This document shows, one piece after another, positions 32,680-45,211 of a stretch of DNA of 64,000 nucleotides. The position numbers were made by a program, and so were the translations under genes. Where the stretch lies: positions 248,001 to 312,000 of the forward strand of contig BLAL01000009.1 in NCBI GenBank assembly GCA_015698045.1. Direction: 5' to 3'. This DNA is from Rhizophagus clarus (Eukaryota; Glomeromycota; Glomeromycetes; Glomerales; Glomeraceae). The notes beneath the pieces are model-generated. The model was not told where the DNA came from. It made no database searches and saw nothing but the letters and a program-made list of their open reading frames with translations. Every line of letters starts with the position of its first letter. The stretch's first letter is position 1.

Positions 32680-33430
32680 CTAATAATCAGAATCCAATTA
32701 TAATACATATCTAATATTCAAATCCTGACAAATCATAATTCCAAAATTTTAAAATTCTGAAATTTCATTATTCTTGACATTCATTATCCTAATGCTCAAT
32801 ATCCTGATATTATTAATTATTTTAATTTTATATTATCATATTTTTTTATAAATAATAATTTATTAAAATTAAATATATATATTTTTTTACAATAATTGGT
32901 ATTTTTTTTTATTAATATTTAATAATTTTGATAATATTTTGTAAAAATCAATATATTTATTATTATAATTAATAGTTTTTATTAATACTTTACAAATTAG
33001 AATAATGCTTTTACTTTTATTATTACATAAATTAATGTATTTTTAGTATAGCAATTTTAATAATATTTTATAAAAATCTACACTTGATATTCAAATAATC
33101 CATCTTTAATTATAATAGTATAACTTACAAAGAAAGATATATAATTTTTATTTATTTTAGTATAATGAGTCATTTTATTGGATTTTTTTTTTTTGATTGA
33201 TTTAAATTAGATAAAATTGATTTACATCATTGTAATATAATAATAATATAATCAAAGAATAATAATAATGTTATATTGGGATAATTAGTGTTAGGATATT
33301 AAATATCAGAATATTGAGTGTCAGAAATAATGAAGTTTTGGGATTTTAAAATTTTGGGATTATAATTTTTAAGATTTTGAATGTCAGGTATATATTATAA
33401 CAGGATTTTAATTATCAGGATTTTGAATAG
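32680..33430. mobile_element. Foldback-type element with arms of about 140 bp
   Basis: The left arm (about 32680-32820) and right arm (about 33290-33430) are inverted, imperfect copies sharing CAAAATTTTAAAATYC, TTTCATTATT and CTGACAYTCA words. The loop of about 470 bp is pure A/T-rich sequence. No coding capacity, and no clear target-site duplication. Confidence 0.55.
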
Positions 33431-34140
33431 TTTCCTTATATACCTTTACATGCTTTATATTTTACTGAAAAAAAGATAAGGGGATATAAGTCATAATTAG
33501 TATTGTTGTATGATACCAAAAGTTCTATTAAAACATATACAAATGGAATCTTTAAACCTTTTCGTATGAAGATCTACTAAAGAGAAATATAATTAGTTTT
33601 ATATCTAATGATCTCAAAATTATGAATTCCTTAACCCTTTATAATATATGCTTTTGATGTTAATATTTATTTTTACAGTAAATTCTGTATTGCATGTAGA
33701 TATTCTTTCATATTTTTTTCATGATTGTTTAGAAAAAAAAAATAAAAAATAAAGATTAATATGTTTTTTCAAATATATATATGAAAATTAATATATTGTA
33801 TAAGATTTAATTGATGATTCACTTATTTTTTGTCATATATAGTAAGTATATTCAGCAAAATATCTTTTAAGTTAATAATCATGCTCTAGACTAGCTGATT
33901 TAAAATAATCATCTTTTTACGTAAACTTCAGTTTTTGTCAGTCTTGTGTTAATCTATTTAATATTAATTTAAAATTAATTATATAAGCTTTTTGTTAAAA
34001 TTTAAGTGCAATTCTTACTAGAAACATTTTTTTAATCTTTTTATTTGCATTTTCTATAATATTATCTAAACTTTTCATATTGTGCAATTTGCTATTAAAT
34101 CCTATACTTTGCTATATGAGTCTAGATTTTTAATCAAAAA
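33431..34140. other. AT-rich stretch without a gene
   Basis: Nothing recognisable. Confidence 0.4.
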
Positions 34141-34830
34141 AATAATATTAATGATAAGTACCTGACTTCAGATATTCATATAGCTCAGAATAATCAAACA
34201 TGCCTAGTATAATCCTATTTTATTTTACATTTTTGATAGCAATAAAACCAGTTGTTTTATTATATGTATGAACATATTTGACCAGATTGTATAATGACAA
34301 ATACTGTGTAAGGTTAGTAGTAAATTTACCTGCAGTCTTGCATTTATTATTTCTCAATTTTTAGCCATACCTGATAGTTTACCTAATTCAATTAATCTAT
34401 TTTATAATCTGAGACTTCTATCTACTATGCTTAATCTTTCTATTTTTAGATTAATAGCATTCATGATTCATCTACCTCTTTTATTTTTTCAAATTCTTCA
34501 GATGATTCAGAAAATAGTATAGCATTATATAGAAAATAGATTTTATAGTAAATACTTTTAAGATTTTAGTGTATTTTAATTATATTACGTTCTAACTCTA
34601 TAAGAAACTCTTTGAAGTGCTTAACAGTATTTTTCTTTGTTTTAAATGTATATAATATTTTTTAAAAGTCATTTTTTTTTATAACTGAACATTTATTATA
34701 TTAGGAAAAAAATAATATATTATTAGCATAGCTAACCAATATAATTAGATTATTATTTCTTTGAATATTCACTCTATCTCCTTATTAGATCTTTCACGAT
34801 TTTCCTCCTTAGCTATAAGATAATAGAGTG
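34141..34830 (-). pseudogene. Degenerate protein-coding remnant, unknown
   Basis: The minus strand yields stretches such as TNLTQYLSLYNLVKYVHTYN and GMFDYSELYEYLKSGTYH in frames interrupted by many stops, with more varied composition than the surrounding DNA. They suggest one decayed gene, possibly of a repeat, but I cannot assign a family. Confidence 0.3.
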
Positions 34831-36950
34831 CATATTTAACTATAAGACTGATATATTATTTATACTATATTCAAAATATACATTATATGTTTATAATACT
34901 TATTATAAATTGCAGGATTTAATTTTATTCTTCTATTAAATTAGCTAATTTTTGATATATTTTTAAAATATAAGAATTTATAAATATTTAATTTTATTGA
35001 AATAATTATCTAATATAAAATAATTAATTAATTTATATATTTTTGATATTTTTAAAATATTAAAGAATTTCAATTACTTATTTTTATTAATTTATTTATA
35101 TATATTTTAAATAATTTATTATTATATTAATAAATATTAAAATCCAAATTGAAATTAAATCTTATTAAAAAAAAAAGCATATATACAAAATTTGCAGAAT
35201 CAGTCTAAATTAAGGATTTATAGAATTTAACAAAAAAAATAAAAAAAAATGTAACTTCTGTTTCAGAATTCCTAATTTAAATTGTATTATATAATTATCT
35301 TATGCTGGCTGATAAAAAAAATGATTTTTTACTTTTAAAATAATAAAATAAATCCTATAAATATATAAATAATGTGAAAGTTAACAATGGATTTTTAGGA
35401 TTAACAATAAGTTTATGGTATAACCAAAAATTTCATATTATTTACATATTAGACATAATAAATAATTATTTTTTTTACTTTTTAATATTCATTATTATAT
35501 AAAAAAATAATAAGAAATTGTAAAAGTTTAGGACTATAGACTAAACTTGATATAGTTTTTTTATTTTTTTTTATATCATATTTAAAGAATTTTAAGATTA
35601 CTTTAAGTAATAATAAAGATTTATTATTATTAGTTTTAAAGTTAAATAAATTTTATTATTCAAATATCTGAGAGGATGAAGAAATTTTATATAACTTTTA
35701 TTTTTTATTAATAAAAAAGTTTCTTTTTAATACTATTAGAATTATCACTACTTAATTGTTATTTTGGTAAATTTTTTTCTGATTTAAATTATAATCTATA
35801 AAAAAAATAATTTTTTTTTTTTAAAAATAAATAATTTATTGCAAAAATAAATAATTTAACTAATATTAAACCTATTTTTATAAAAATACTATAATTAAAT
35901 ATTACTCAATTTTTGTTTTTATTTAAATATAAATTTACTTGACTTAAATAATAAGATATCAAAATACATGATTTTTTATTTATTTTATATATATTTATTA
36001 AATTAATTTACTTTGTATGTGATAATATTGTTTACTAATCATTTCCATAATAGTTTTTAAAATTTTTTATACAAAAAATAAAGGAAGATGAAATGATTTA
36101 AGATCAATTTTACAAATCTGTAGATATGAAAAATAAATAAAAATAAAATATTGAAAAATTAAAAAAATAATTTTTTTTTTTGTTTTTAAATAATGTTTAA
36201 ATGAAAATTTATTTAAAATTCTAGATTTTAAAATTAGAATCAATTTTTATAACAATAATAAAAACAAAAATATTAGTATAATATTTTTAAAATAAAATTT
36301 TCTAACTATTTTTTTAAAGTTATTTATATGAATTTAAAATCAAAACTTTTAAAACTTGATTAGGTTCTATAAAAAAAAAATAAAATAAAAAAATGTAATT
36401 TGCAAAAATACTCTTTTTTGATTCATTTCAGCTATTTATTATATTAATGCATAATATAAATAAATATTATACAGTACTGCTATAAATGGAGCATGATTTT
36501 TATGCAATAACACTATATATTATATAAATTAAAAAATGATATATTTTGATATATTTGCAAGTGTTTTTTTTTTTTAAAAAAATTTGTTTTTTTTTTAATT
36601 AAAATCAGATGTTAAAATTAATATTTATTTTTCTTCTAATGTTTTTAAAATAAATAGAATGACATAATTTGAATTATAAAAATTTGATTAATTTTGTGAT
36701 TTGTTTAAGTATATTAATAAATAGTATAGATAAAAAACATAATTAACTATATAAGTTTACTACTTCCTTTAAAAAAATTGAATCAACTATTAAAAAGTAA
36801 TTTGATAGTCCTTGTCTTAAAAAATAAAATTATTATTTAAATTTATTTTTTTAAATTTTTACAAGAATTTTAAATACTGCAATTTTATTGTTAAGTATAG
36901 TTTACTTGCACTATATTTATTATTATAAAATTTTTATTTTTCTATTTATG
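34831..36950. other. Very AT-rich desert
   Basis: About 2.1 kb of A/T-dominated sequence without a frame, element end or ordered repeat that I can recognise. Confidence 0.5.
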
Positions 36951-38176
36951 AATTAGTCAATGCATTTGATTTTAAAATATCCGCATATTTACAGAAAATC
37001 AATTTCATTAAGATTCACTTCAATATGACTTTGTATATTTTCCACTGGGATGATCTCATTTCTTTGAACAATTATTTTGTAAAGGAATTTCTGATCAATT
37101 TAATAAGAATTATATAATACAATAATACAATACATATGATTATGAAGATACTGAAAAGCGCATCATTTAAATTTTCCCTAAATTTAAATTGATTCAATAT
37201 TTTGTCCTATCTATCTTAGGGCGTAAAAAAATTTTGTTTTTGATACTCTTTGAGTGGGTGACTATTTGATCATTATGTAATTCAAACTTTTTTGATATTT
37301 ACGTAGGAATGCTTTCTTGTAATTATCTGATAAATGTTATCTAAAGTTTATCTTGTGTAAACTAATACTTTTGCTTTTGGCATTTTCCAATCAGAATTAC
37401 GATTGGGCGTTAATTGTATAACACTAAATATGAAAATACGAGGGGAATTTTTTAATTAGTTTGTTTCCATGTGTGTACCTGTATATTGTGCAATAACTTT
37501 GAAAAAAATTTTTTTTTTAGTGAGAATTGTTTAAAAAATGCGTAAACGTGGGGTTAATTAACTTAACATCCCTTTTTTTGTTAGTCACAAATTTATTCTA
37601 AATTTTTAAGCAATTACATGTGATTTTATATATCGTATTATGATAAATGATCATACATTACCCTAATTTGTATTATGGCCGTCCACGTCATGGATCTACG
37701 TGAGACGAAGTACTACTTGCATTCAGCAAAAATAACTTGTGAGATACGCATTTGTGAGATCACAAAATTACAAATCAGGCAAAGGATAAAAAAGAAGTAA
37801 ACATTTACAATTTATGATTACATTTTACTGTGTAAATAAAGCACAAAGCTTTAATGTATAAACCTATCGAGGAAAGAAAATTTTTTTTTTCCTACGGTCA
37901 ATTATTATTTACCAATAAAATTTGAAAAACTTCTTCAGGTTTAAAAGGGAAGGGTAAGGTTTTTTTTATTTTTTTGCTTTGCATACGCGAAAAATACACT
38001 TGTAATTGTATTGCAAGTGGAACGTTTAATCTATAAACCTTCCTTCCCATACCTTCCTTTTACCCGATTGAGTTTTTTTTTTTTATAATTAATTGAAGAA
38101 AAATTTTCTTGTTATTTTTTTTTTAAAAACAAAAAAAAAGAAAATAACATTAATTATACTGTAGTTCGTTTTTGTA
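36951..38176 (+). promoter_or_regulatory. Upstream region of the LMBR1-family gene
   Basis: Base composition becomes less extreme from about 36950, marking entry into the gene island. The 300 bp before the ATG contain pyrimidine-rich stretches (CCTTCCTTCCCATACC near 38040). No specific factor site can be claimed. Confidence 0.3.
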
Positions 38177-39847
38177 ATGACTTCAATAGAAGAAAACTCT
38201 ACACTTAACGCAAGTGAGAAAGCAGCAAATGAATTTTACAACTGGGTTCGTCAAAATACAATTGCGTTTCTTCTATTTGTCTCTCTGTATTCGATATCTT
38301 ATAGTTTATTACAACGATTTCGAAAGAAAAACAAGATTACAGACGTAGAGGAGGAGGAAGATGATTTGTATGGTATCGATAATTTAATTATCATCATATT
38401 ATGTGCGGGAGGGTTAGCAATGGCATTAGCTGGATTTTTGTTATGGCCATTTACCATGATAGCAACAGCTTTATTACATAATGAAATATTCTCCGGAAAT
38501 TATTATTTGACTTGGTTGAATGCTGAATTATTGGTGACTTTATGGGATTATGCTTTTATAGGCTGTAATATTTCTTTGTTTGGCCTGTTACCTTTTGCTT
38601 TTTTCTATAGTGAAACTGATCAACTTCGAACCTTTTTTGCTAAGGCAAGGGAAACCTTGACAATTATGCTTTTGGTTGGAATGTTGATGTATGGTTTCAT
38701 TTATACTTTGAAAAAGATTTTTGGAATGTCAGATGTAGATGAATTGGAGATGTTGAATTTATTCACATGTATAGGAGGTGCATTGATATGTTTAAAAGCA
38801 ACACCGAGAGGATATATTGAAATATTTTCATGGATCAGTAGGCTCCCTTTACGACCGAATTATCGAAGATCATTAAAGGAAAAATTGAAACGATATAAAA
38901 TGGACATTACCGTGTGGCGACAAAGATTGGAGAACTTAGATCGTGGATTGAGATCAATGTATGGTGTTAATAACATGTCACGTTCTGCTGTATTAGTTCC
39001 TTCAACAGAATCGCAATATTCTTATTCATCTGAAAAGTTGTATGCATCTATGCACGGATTTGCTAATAATATCATATCCAACAGATCAATGAATCTTTCA
39101 AATTCAAGAAATGAAATCATTGCAAAGATTAATAAACTTGAAGAAGAAGAAAAGTTATTACGTAAAGATCTCTCACATTCACCACTTTATCGAAATATGT
39201 TATTTATAGTTCTTTTCATAGTTAGTCACTTTATTTGGTTATTAATACTTGGGCATATCCTGTACGCTTTGATGAAGAGTCTACTAGTTGATGATGGAAA
39301 AGACTTGGAAAATTTGGAGGCGCTTATCGGTAAACAAACGGTATCATTGCTTGGATTTGGCACACTAAATGACATTACATTGATTTTTTGTTTCACCTCA
39401 GCAACAATCATTGGAGTTTATTCAATATCACCGTTTGAAAAAATTAGACCTCGCTTAGGAAAAATGACAGTTCAACAAATTATAGCAAATGTTACGGTTT
39501 TATTGGTGATAAGCAGTTCATGGCCTGCTTTAGTAAGAGTTTTGGGGTTAACGAGATTAAATTCAGCTGGACCTTATGAGAATTTTAGCACAATGATTAA
39601 TATAGGATACCATCTTGCTATGGCTTTTAGAATTGGCACTTTGATTACAACAGTATTCTCAACATTAGAATATTATGTATTGAGAATGATCAGAAATCCT
39701 TCTCATAATACAGATGGAATCTCACGCCGACCATATAATCATTCAAGATTTTATCAATCACAACGGGACAGAAACACAGTTGAAACTAATTTGAATGGAT
39801 ACTTTTTTCATCATTCACCACCGGATCATCATGGGATGAGACGATAG
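38177..39847 (+). CDS. LMBR1-family multispanning membrane protein
   Basis: A single exon encodes 556 residues. The order of hydrophobic segments gives about nine TM helices (near 28-46, 68-92, 115-143, 160-178, 190-208, 340-362, 393-418, 434-456, 473-498), matching LMBR1 and lipocalin-interacting membrane receptor proteins. Family-like motifs are VRQNTIAFLLF at the start, LLPFAFFYSE in the third TM region, and SLLGFGTLND, GVYSISPFEKIRPR and PALVRVLGLTR in the C-terminal half. A charged loop at about 215-335 with coiled-coil character (KINKLEEEEKLLRKDL) separates the two TM groups, as usual for the family. The tail is His/Arg-rich. The animal proteins are plasma-membrane receptors or scaffolds; the fungal role is not known. 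The start is the first ATG after upstream stops. It converges on the acyltransferase gene at 40534-42084. Confidence 0.9.
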   Translation: MTSIEENSTLNASEKAANEFYNWVRQNTIAFLLFVSLYSISYSLLQRFRKKNKITDVEEEEDDLYGIDNLIIIILCAGGLAMALAGFLLWPFTMIATALLHNEIFSGNYYLTWLNAELLVTLWDYAFIGCNISLFGLLPFAFFYSETDQLRTFFAKARETLTIMLLVGMLMYGFIYTLKKIFGMSDVDELEMLNLFTCIGGALICLKATPRGYIEIFSWISRLPLRPNYRRSLKEKLKRYKMDITVWRQRLENLDRGLRSMYGVNNMSRSAVLVPSTESQYSYSSEKLYASMHGFANNIISNRSMNLSNSRNEIIAKINKLEEEEKLLRKDLSHSPLYRNMLFIVLFIVSHFIWLLILGHILYALMKSLLVDDGKDLENLEALIGKQTVSLLGFGTLNDITLIFCFTSATIIGVYSISPFEKIRPRLGKMTVQQIIANVTVLLVISSSWPALVRVLGLTRLNSAGPYENFSTMINIGYHLAMAFRIGTLITTVFSTLEYYVLRMIRNPSHNTDGISRRPYNHSRFYQSQRDRNTVETNLNGYFFHHSPPDHHGMRR

Positions 39848-40129
39848 TACATAAAATACGGTTGCAGGTCAATTAGAATATGTAAATGATTATATACCGG
39901 GTATATATATAGGCTGGGATAAAAAAAAAAAAAAAATTCATCATAATATACATATATCAATCAACATTAATGAATCAATCATAAAACATTATATATATTT
40001 CAATTAAAAAAGGATTATCCTATATACAATGGAAGTATTTTTTTTTTTTTTTTTTTTTTTTACTATCTATTTTTGTATATTTTATTATCGATTATTATTA
40101 CTATTATTACTCATATTATTATTACTTTA

Positions 40130-40163
<34 letters not shown>

Positions 40164-40533
40164 TGATCTTGTATATTATTTAATATTCGCTATATTCGTT
40201 ACAAATAGCAGGATTGTTAAAAAAAAAAAAAAAAAATAGATAAGGCAATAATAATTCAGGTAATGTTTTTTTTTTTGTTTTTTTTTTTTTTTAAAAAAAA
40301 AAAAGGTAAAAAAAGAGAGAAATTTTTTTAAAAAAATTAATAAATATATAAATAAAGTATTTGTCAATTAAATTATTTTTTTTTTTTTTTTTGAAAATAA
40401 AATAATCAAAAATTTCCAAATCACTCATTCCTTCCGATTCTTTTCAGGTAATTAAAATTCCAAGATAACGTGTCTAATAGTCTAATAGTCTAATATATTT
40501 ATTAACAACCTTAATAAACTTAATATAATAACT
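39848..40533. other. Convergent 3' intergenic region with long A/T runs
   Basis: Several homopolymer runs of 15-22 bp occur (poly-T near 40038-40060, T/A pair at 40131-40160, runs near 40219 and 40375). The T then A order at 40131-40160 and 40266-40304 makes near-perfect hairpins between the two converging genes. Confidence 0.5.
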
Positions 40534-42084
40534 TTAATGACCTTTATAACCTTTATCACAACCGAAATGAGGATAACAATAATAATGTTTAGCTCTAATA
40601 TAAGGTTCGGCGAACCAAGGAGCAGATAATATTAAGATAGAATTCCATAAAATGAAACCAACAACTTTCTTTACATAATAATATCTTTTCTGATCGAAAA
40701 TTGTCTTCCTAAATAAGGGAGTTGTGATAATTTCCCAATAGATAGTCAAAATACCATGAAATAAAAAGAAAGTAAAATGTTCCCCATTAGCTGAACCAAA
40801 TAATGATTGTATAACATATTCATGAAATATACAACTCCATAAAAAACCACCAAAAGTTCCAACTATATGAGACAATTCTTTTTTATAAGGTAAAAAGGAA
40901 GGATAATAATTAATTATGAATTTTTTACAAGGTAAATAACCTAATTCAACAAAACAATCACGATAAAGTGAATGCCATCTTTTTGACCAAAATTCTGAAG
41001 GAGAACATGATAAATAAGGGGAATCAAATAAAGGATTAGTGAAAAATAAGAAATGATATAACCATTGTTCTAAAAGGGAAGAATAATTTTTTGAAATTTT
41101 TAATTTAATTAATAATTTGTTATAAGGATATGGAATAATAAAAGAAGAAGAAAAAATTGAATTTGAAAGTTTTTTTGTAGATTGAATATAATATAATAAA
41201 CAAGAAGCTATAAATAAATAAATTTCATAAATCCAAATCATATTCCAATAAATTATTCCACTATAAATTACACAATAAAATGCATAAGATAATGTTAAAA
41301 AAGTTTTTTGATTTGAATCAAAAGATTCGGAAGATGTAAAATATTTATATACTCTAATTGGATATGGTGTATTTGGTATTTCATCTGGCATATAATATTC
41401 CACAAGAATCAACCAAAATTCTTGTATTATCGTTAATTTTATAAAAGAAATTAATCTAATGAAAACATATCTTGAGGATATAACGGGTATATTAATATCT
41501 TGATTTTGATTGGATGAAGCAATAACTTTTGAAGTAACTTTTGAAATATTCTTTAAAGTATCTTTTGAAACATCCTTTGAAACATCCTTAACTTTTTGAT
41601 TCGTCCTTTCATTAAAACAATTCTCTTGATTATTATTAATAATAGTAAAAGAAGATTTTCTCCACCAAAATAAACTATGATAATAAGGTTTCACGATTTT
41701 ATCGTCTTTAGCAGAGGATTTCTCACATTCCCTTAACCAAATTAACATTTTCCAAGTATATGAGATAACCGTGACCGGAATTATTCCTTGAATTGTACAG
41801 CTATAATGATACCCATAATTTAACGGTAAAATGAAATAAATTAATAATACAAGATAAATGAGATAATAATGAAAAGATGATTTTGGCGGGGAAAGTGATA
41901 AAAAAATAAGAGAGAATTGGAAAGAATAGATCAATATAAAATAAATTGGAAGTGAAAAAGTTTGTGGAACGAAATCATTTAGACGAGAGAGAAAGAAATC
42001 TAGATAAGAAAAGAAAGTTTTAAAGGAGGAAATCATTATTGATGAAGAGAATTCTTCTAAAGGTAATTCTTGTGCATATGTCAT
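40534..42084 (-). CDS. Wax-synthase-type membrane O-acyltransferase
   Basis: An intronless frame encodes 516 residues with many TM segments (for example about 45-64, 72-90, 98-112, 262-300, 405-420, 433-452, 474-490). FWSKRWHSLYRD at 365-376 and the HEY triplet at 421-423 (SCIFHEYVIQ) match the conserved motif and active-site His region of the fungal wax-synthase branch of the MBOAT superfamily, whose members esterify acyl-CoA to an alcohol or other acceptor in the ER membrane. LFDSPYLS at about 352-359 is also typical. Residues 164-188 hold a KDVSK-type repeat in a cytosolic loop. The substrate cannot be read from sequence; wax ester, sterol and secondary-metabolite acetylation are all known in relatives. 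No start alternative is favoured over the first ATG. Confidence 0.82.
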   Translation of the reverse strand: MTYAQELPLEEFSSSIMISSFKTFFSYLDFFLSRLNDFVPQTFSLPIYFILIYSFQFSLIFLSLSPPKSSFHYYLIYLVLLIYFILPLNYGYHYSCTIQGIIPVTVISYTWKMLIWLRECEKSSAKDDKIVKPYYHSLFWWRKSSFTIINNNQENCFNERTNQKVKDVSKDVSKDTLKNISKVTSKVIASSNQNQDINIPVISSRYVFIRLISFIKLTIIQEFWLILVEYYMPDEIPNTPYPIRVYKYFTSSESFDSNQKTFLTLSYAFYCVIYSGIIYWNMIWIYEIYLFIASCLLYYIQSTKKLSNSIFSSSFIIPYPYNKLLIKLKISKNYSSLLEQWLYHFLFFTNPLFDSPYLSCSPSEFWSKRWHSLYRDCFVELGYLPCKKFIINYYPSFLPYKKELSHIVGTFGGFLWSCIFHEYVIQSLFGSANGEHFTFFLFHGILTIYWEIITTPLFRKTIFDQKRYYYVKKVVGFILWNSILILSAPWFAEPYIRAKHYYCYPHFGCDKGYKGH

Positions 42085-42704
42085 CGAGAAATATGTTCAA
42101 GGAAGACAATTTTAACTTTATGATCTTTTCTATTTTCTAATTTAATCTATTGAAACTAAAAAAAAAGAAAAAGAAAGACAAAAGCAAAAATGATAAAATC
42201 CTACCGCTAAAACCTATTTATAAATTAAAATCATGATGCAATTGTTTATTTGTTTATATTTACATATAATAAAAGATTGACGCATAAAATTATTTTACAT
42301 ATAATATTATATCCGAATTTAGTTCTAAAGTTATATTAGTTTCTAACGTTAATCTGGAATAAGATAACTAAATCGAATCGGCCCGGTCCGTTTTTATTCC
42401 TAAAACTGAAAAAAAAAAAATCGCTTATTTAAATCCTGATCGATTAATTTGATTCGTTATATGCAATTTATACTACGATTTACGTAAAATTTCATTTGAT
42501 TATTAATTAATTATACACATGATGTTTGGTTGTATGACGTTTCGCGTGAATCCTTATAAGAAAGATACTTTTTTAATGAAATATATGAAAATTTTCCTTT
42601 TATGACTGATAGAGTGATGGTTTAAATCCTGATGATATCATTTAGAGTATAGAGAGTATAGACATATCGTCATGATCTACATCTATTTGATAAACAAATA
42701 GGCT

Positions 42705-42741
<37 letters not shown>

Positions 42742-42785
42742 TAAATTATCGTTAGTCGTAAAAATTTCTCTTTAAAAGTAAAAAC
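42085..42785. other. Divergent intergenic region
   Basis: The 5' ends of the acyltransferase (-) and F-box (+) genes face each other across 700 bp, so it probably holds both promoters. A poly-T run of about 25 at 42710-42735 lies 50 bp before the F-box ATG. No defined motif. Confidence 0.4.
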
Positions 42786-44228
42786 ATGGTTTCAAAACTT
42801 TTAACCGAAACTCTTATTCAAATATTTTATGAGCTTGAACTTGATGAATTATTTTCTTGTATCTTGGTAAATCGAGAATGGTGTCAAATAGCCATACCTA
42901 TTCTTTGGAGTGATCCTTGGAAGAATATAGATATTTATGTCGTCTTTAGAGAGAGAATATTTAATAATAATGGCAATGGAAAGATTAAAAAATACATATT
43001 ACTTATTTCAACATATATATCATGTTTATCAGATGATGATCGTAATAAATTAAATTTATCCGGTATACCAACATCAAATTTAAAACCTTTCTTTGATTAT
43101 CCAATATTTTTAAGATATTTAAATTATCATCATTTCATTTTTCTAACAAATAAATTCGTTTCAGAAAAAGTTGAAGAAAATAATGAAAATTTAACAAAAT
43201 TAATTATTAGAAAAATTTGGAATTTATTCAAGGAAAAATGTAAAAAACTTGTTCATTTTGGATTATTAAATCCTTATGAAGGAAATAATTATAGATTTGA
43301 TAAGATTTTTAATGATGATACTTTAAAATATTCTAATGGATTAGAAACTAAAAGTATTTTTATAAATATTAGTTCATTTCAATGTGATGGGAACGTACAA
43401 CCTATGATTTTATTCAAATTGGGAAATATTTGTAAATTAATTCAAGATATTAAAATTGATAATATATCTCAAGATAATGAAGGTATAGCGTATCTTATAA
43501 AATCTCAAAAATCATTACAAAAATTATTTTTGGGATTTTATTATGATGCACCTAAATCAGGATTTAGTAAAATTGAAGATGTTTTAAAAGATATTGATTC
43601 TCTTAATCGATTAATCTTATCAGGCAGGTTTCCATTATCATTAAACTTATTTTCAAAATGTTCTAAACTTCAAGAATTAGAATTATTATTAAATGAAAGT
43701 AATAATGGAATGGAAGAATTTGTTAAGAACAAATTTCCTGGACTTAGATATTTAAAGATTTGTTTTAGGAAAATTTCTGCTAGACAATTATCATTATTGA
43801 TTAATAATACTCAAGGAAATATTGAAAAAATTTTCATAATAGGATGTAAAATCATTGATCCTGAAAATTCCTTTATATTTAAAGATTCAATTATCAACAA
43901 ATGTTGTAATTTACGTGAATTGGCTCTTTACGTTGAACCTATTGGAGATTTTCTTCCACCTTTATCTGATCTTTTCAAAAATTGTATTCATTTGGAATGT
44001 ATTATGATGAACGGATCAAAATTTAATGAAACGTATGATTTTGGTCAAGATTTAATGGAAGTGATTTCATACATTCCAAAAAATTTGAAATATATTCTTG
44101 TACCGAATAATTTCTGTTCCAATAAAGATTTACTTAAGGAATTTGGTGAGTTAGTAAAAGAACAATTTAAAATATCTATACATGAATCTTCAGATTCAAT
44201 AAAGATTATATTTTATAAGTTGATTTAA
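42786..44228 (+). CDS. F-box protein with leucine-rich region
   Basis: A single exon encodes 480 residues. The first 45 form an F-box: LLTETLIQIFYELELDELFS, then CILVNREWCQIAIPILWSDPW. This motif binds Skp1 in SCF ubiquitin ligases. The remainder has irregularly spaced leucine-rich segments from about residue 210 (LQKLFLGF, LNRLILSG, LQELELLL, LRYLKICF, LRELALYV), consistent with a degenerate LRR that would bind a substrate. The length fits the large fungal F-box/LRR class common in Glomeromycota. The ATG follows an in-frame stop-rich AT tract. A second F-box gene lies 3 kb away on the other strand. Substrate unknown. Confidence 0.87.
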   Translation: MVSKLLTETLIQIFYELELDELFSCILVNREWCQIAIPILWSDPWKNIDIYVVFRERIFNNNGNGKIKKYILLISTYISCLSDDDRNKLNLSGIPTSNLKPFFDYPIFLRYLNYHHFIFLTNKFVSEKVEENNENLTKLIIRKIWNLFKEKCKKLVHFGLLNPYEGNNYRFDKIFNDDTLKYSNGLETKSIFINISSFQCDGNVQPMILFKLGNICKLIQDIKIDNISQDNEGIAYLIKSQKSLQKLFLGFYYDAPKSGFSKIEDVLKDIDSLNRLILSGRFPLSLNLFSKCSKLQELELLLNESNNGMEEFVKNKFPGLRYLKICFRKISARQLSLLINNTQGNIEKIFIIGCKIIDPENSFIFKDSIINKCCNLRELALYVEPIGDFLPPLSDLFKNCIHLECIMMNGSKFNETYDFGQDLMEVISYIPKNLKYILVPNNFCSNKDLLKEFGELVKEQFKISIHESSDSIKIIFYKLI

Positions 44229-45060
44229 AAAATTGATTCGATTGATTTGATTGATTTGATTGATTGGTTGATGTCTTTAATGAGATTGGTTGGATTTATT
44301 TAATTGATTTGTAGATTTGATTTGATTTGATTTGATTTGATCGAGTTGTTAATGTATTGAATTATCGAATTATTTGGTATATTGAATTATTGAATTATTG
44401 AACTATTGGGTACTATTGAATTAATGAATTATTGCTTAATTGAATTGATGAATTATTGGTTAATTGAATTATTGATAAATCGAATTATTGATATATTGAT
44501 TAATTGATAGATTGGGTTATTGATTAATTGAATTATAAAATTATAAATTATTGACTAATTGGATTATAGAATTGTTAAATAATATTGAATTATTAAATTA
44601 TTGATTAATTATATATCTCACGACAGGAGAAAATGAATAAATTGATTTATCGATTTATTGATTAATTTATTTATTACATTATTGTGATCGATTTATTTAT
44701 TACATTATCGATTTATTATTGATCAATTTATTGATTACATTATTGAATTATTACATAGTTAGTTTATTTATTTCATCATTGTTTATTACATTATTGAATT
44801 ATTATTGATCGATTTATTTATTACATTATCGATTTATTATTGATCAATTTATTGATTACATTATTGAATTATTACATAGTTAATTTATTTATTTCATCAT
44901 TGAATTATTTTTGATCGATTTATTTATTACATTATCGAATTATTATTGATTAATTTATTTTATACATTATCGAATTATTAGTTAATTTATTTATTACATT
45001 ATAGACGATTAACTGATTTTAATTTTATTAAGTTATCGATTTCGGATTTTTATTAAATTC
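44229..45060. repeat. ATTGAATTATTGATTAATTG repeats downstream of the F-box gene
   Basis: 44230-44345 is TTGAT/TTGATTTGATTGA simple sequence. 44350-44620 continues with ATTGAATTATTGA words. From 44686 two near-identical 121-bp units (44686-44806, and 44807 onward) contain GATCGATTTATTTATTACAT and CATAGTTARTTTATTTATTT. No coding content. It starts at the F-box stop codon, so it may be transcribed as 3' UTR. Confidence 0.65.
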
Positions 45061-45180
45061 CTAAGAAAATTAAATGAAAATTATTAATTAATAATAAAAA
45101 GTTCGTTGTAAAATTTTAATTCAATTCAATTCTATGTTAATGGATTAAAAATAATTATAGAGATCGTTTTTTTTTTTTCC

Positions 45181-45211
<31 letters not shown>

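Noticed and set aside
39226..39411. Minus-strand 61-codon frame inside the LMBR1-family gene
   Set aside because: Antisense shadow of a well-supported gene.
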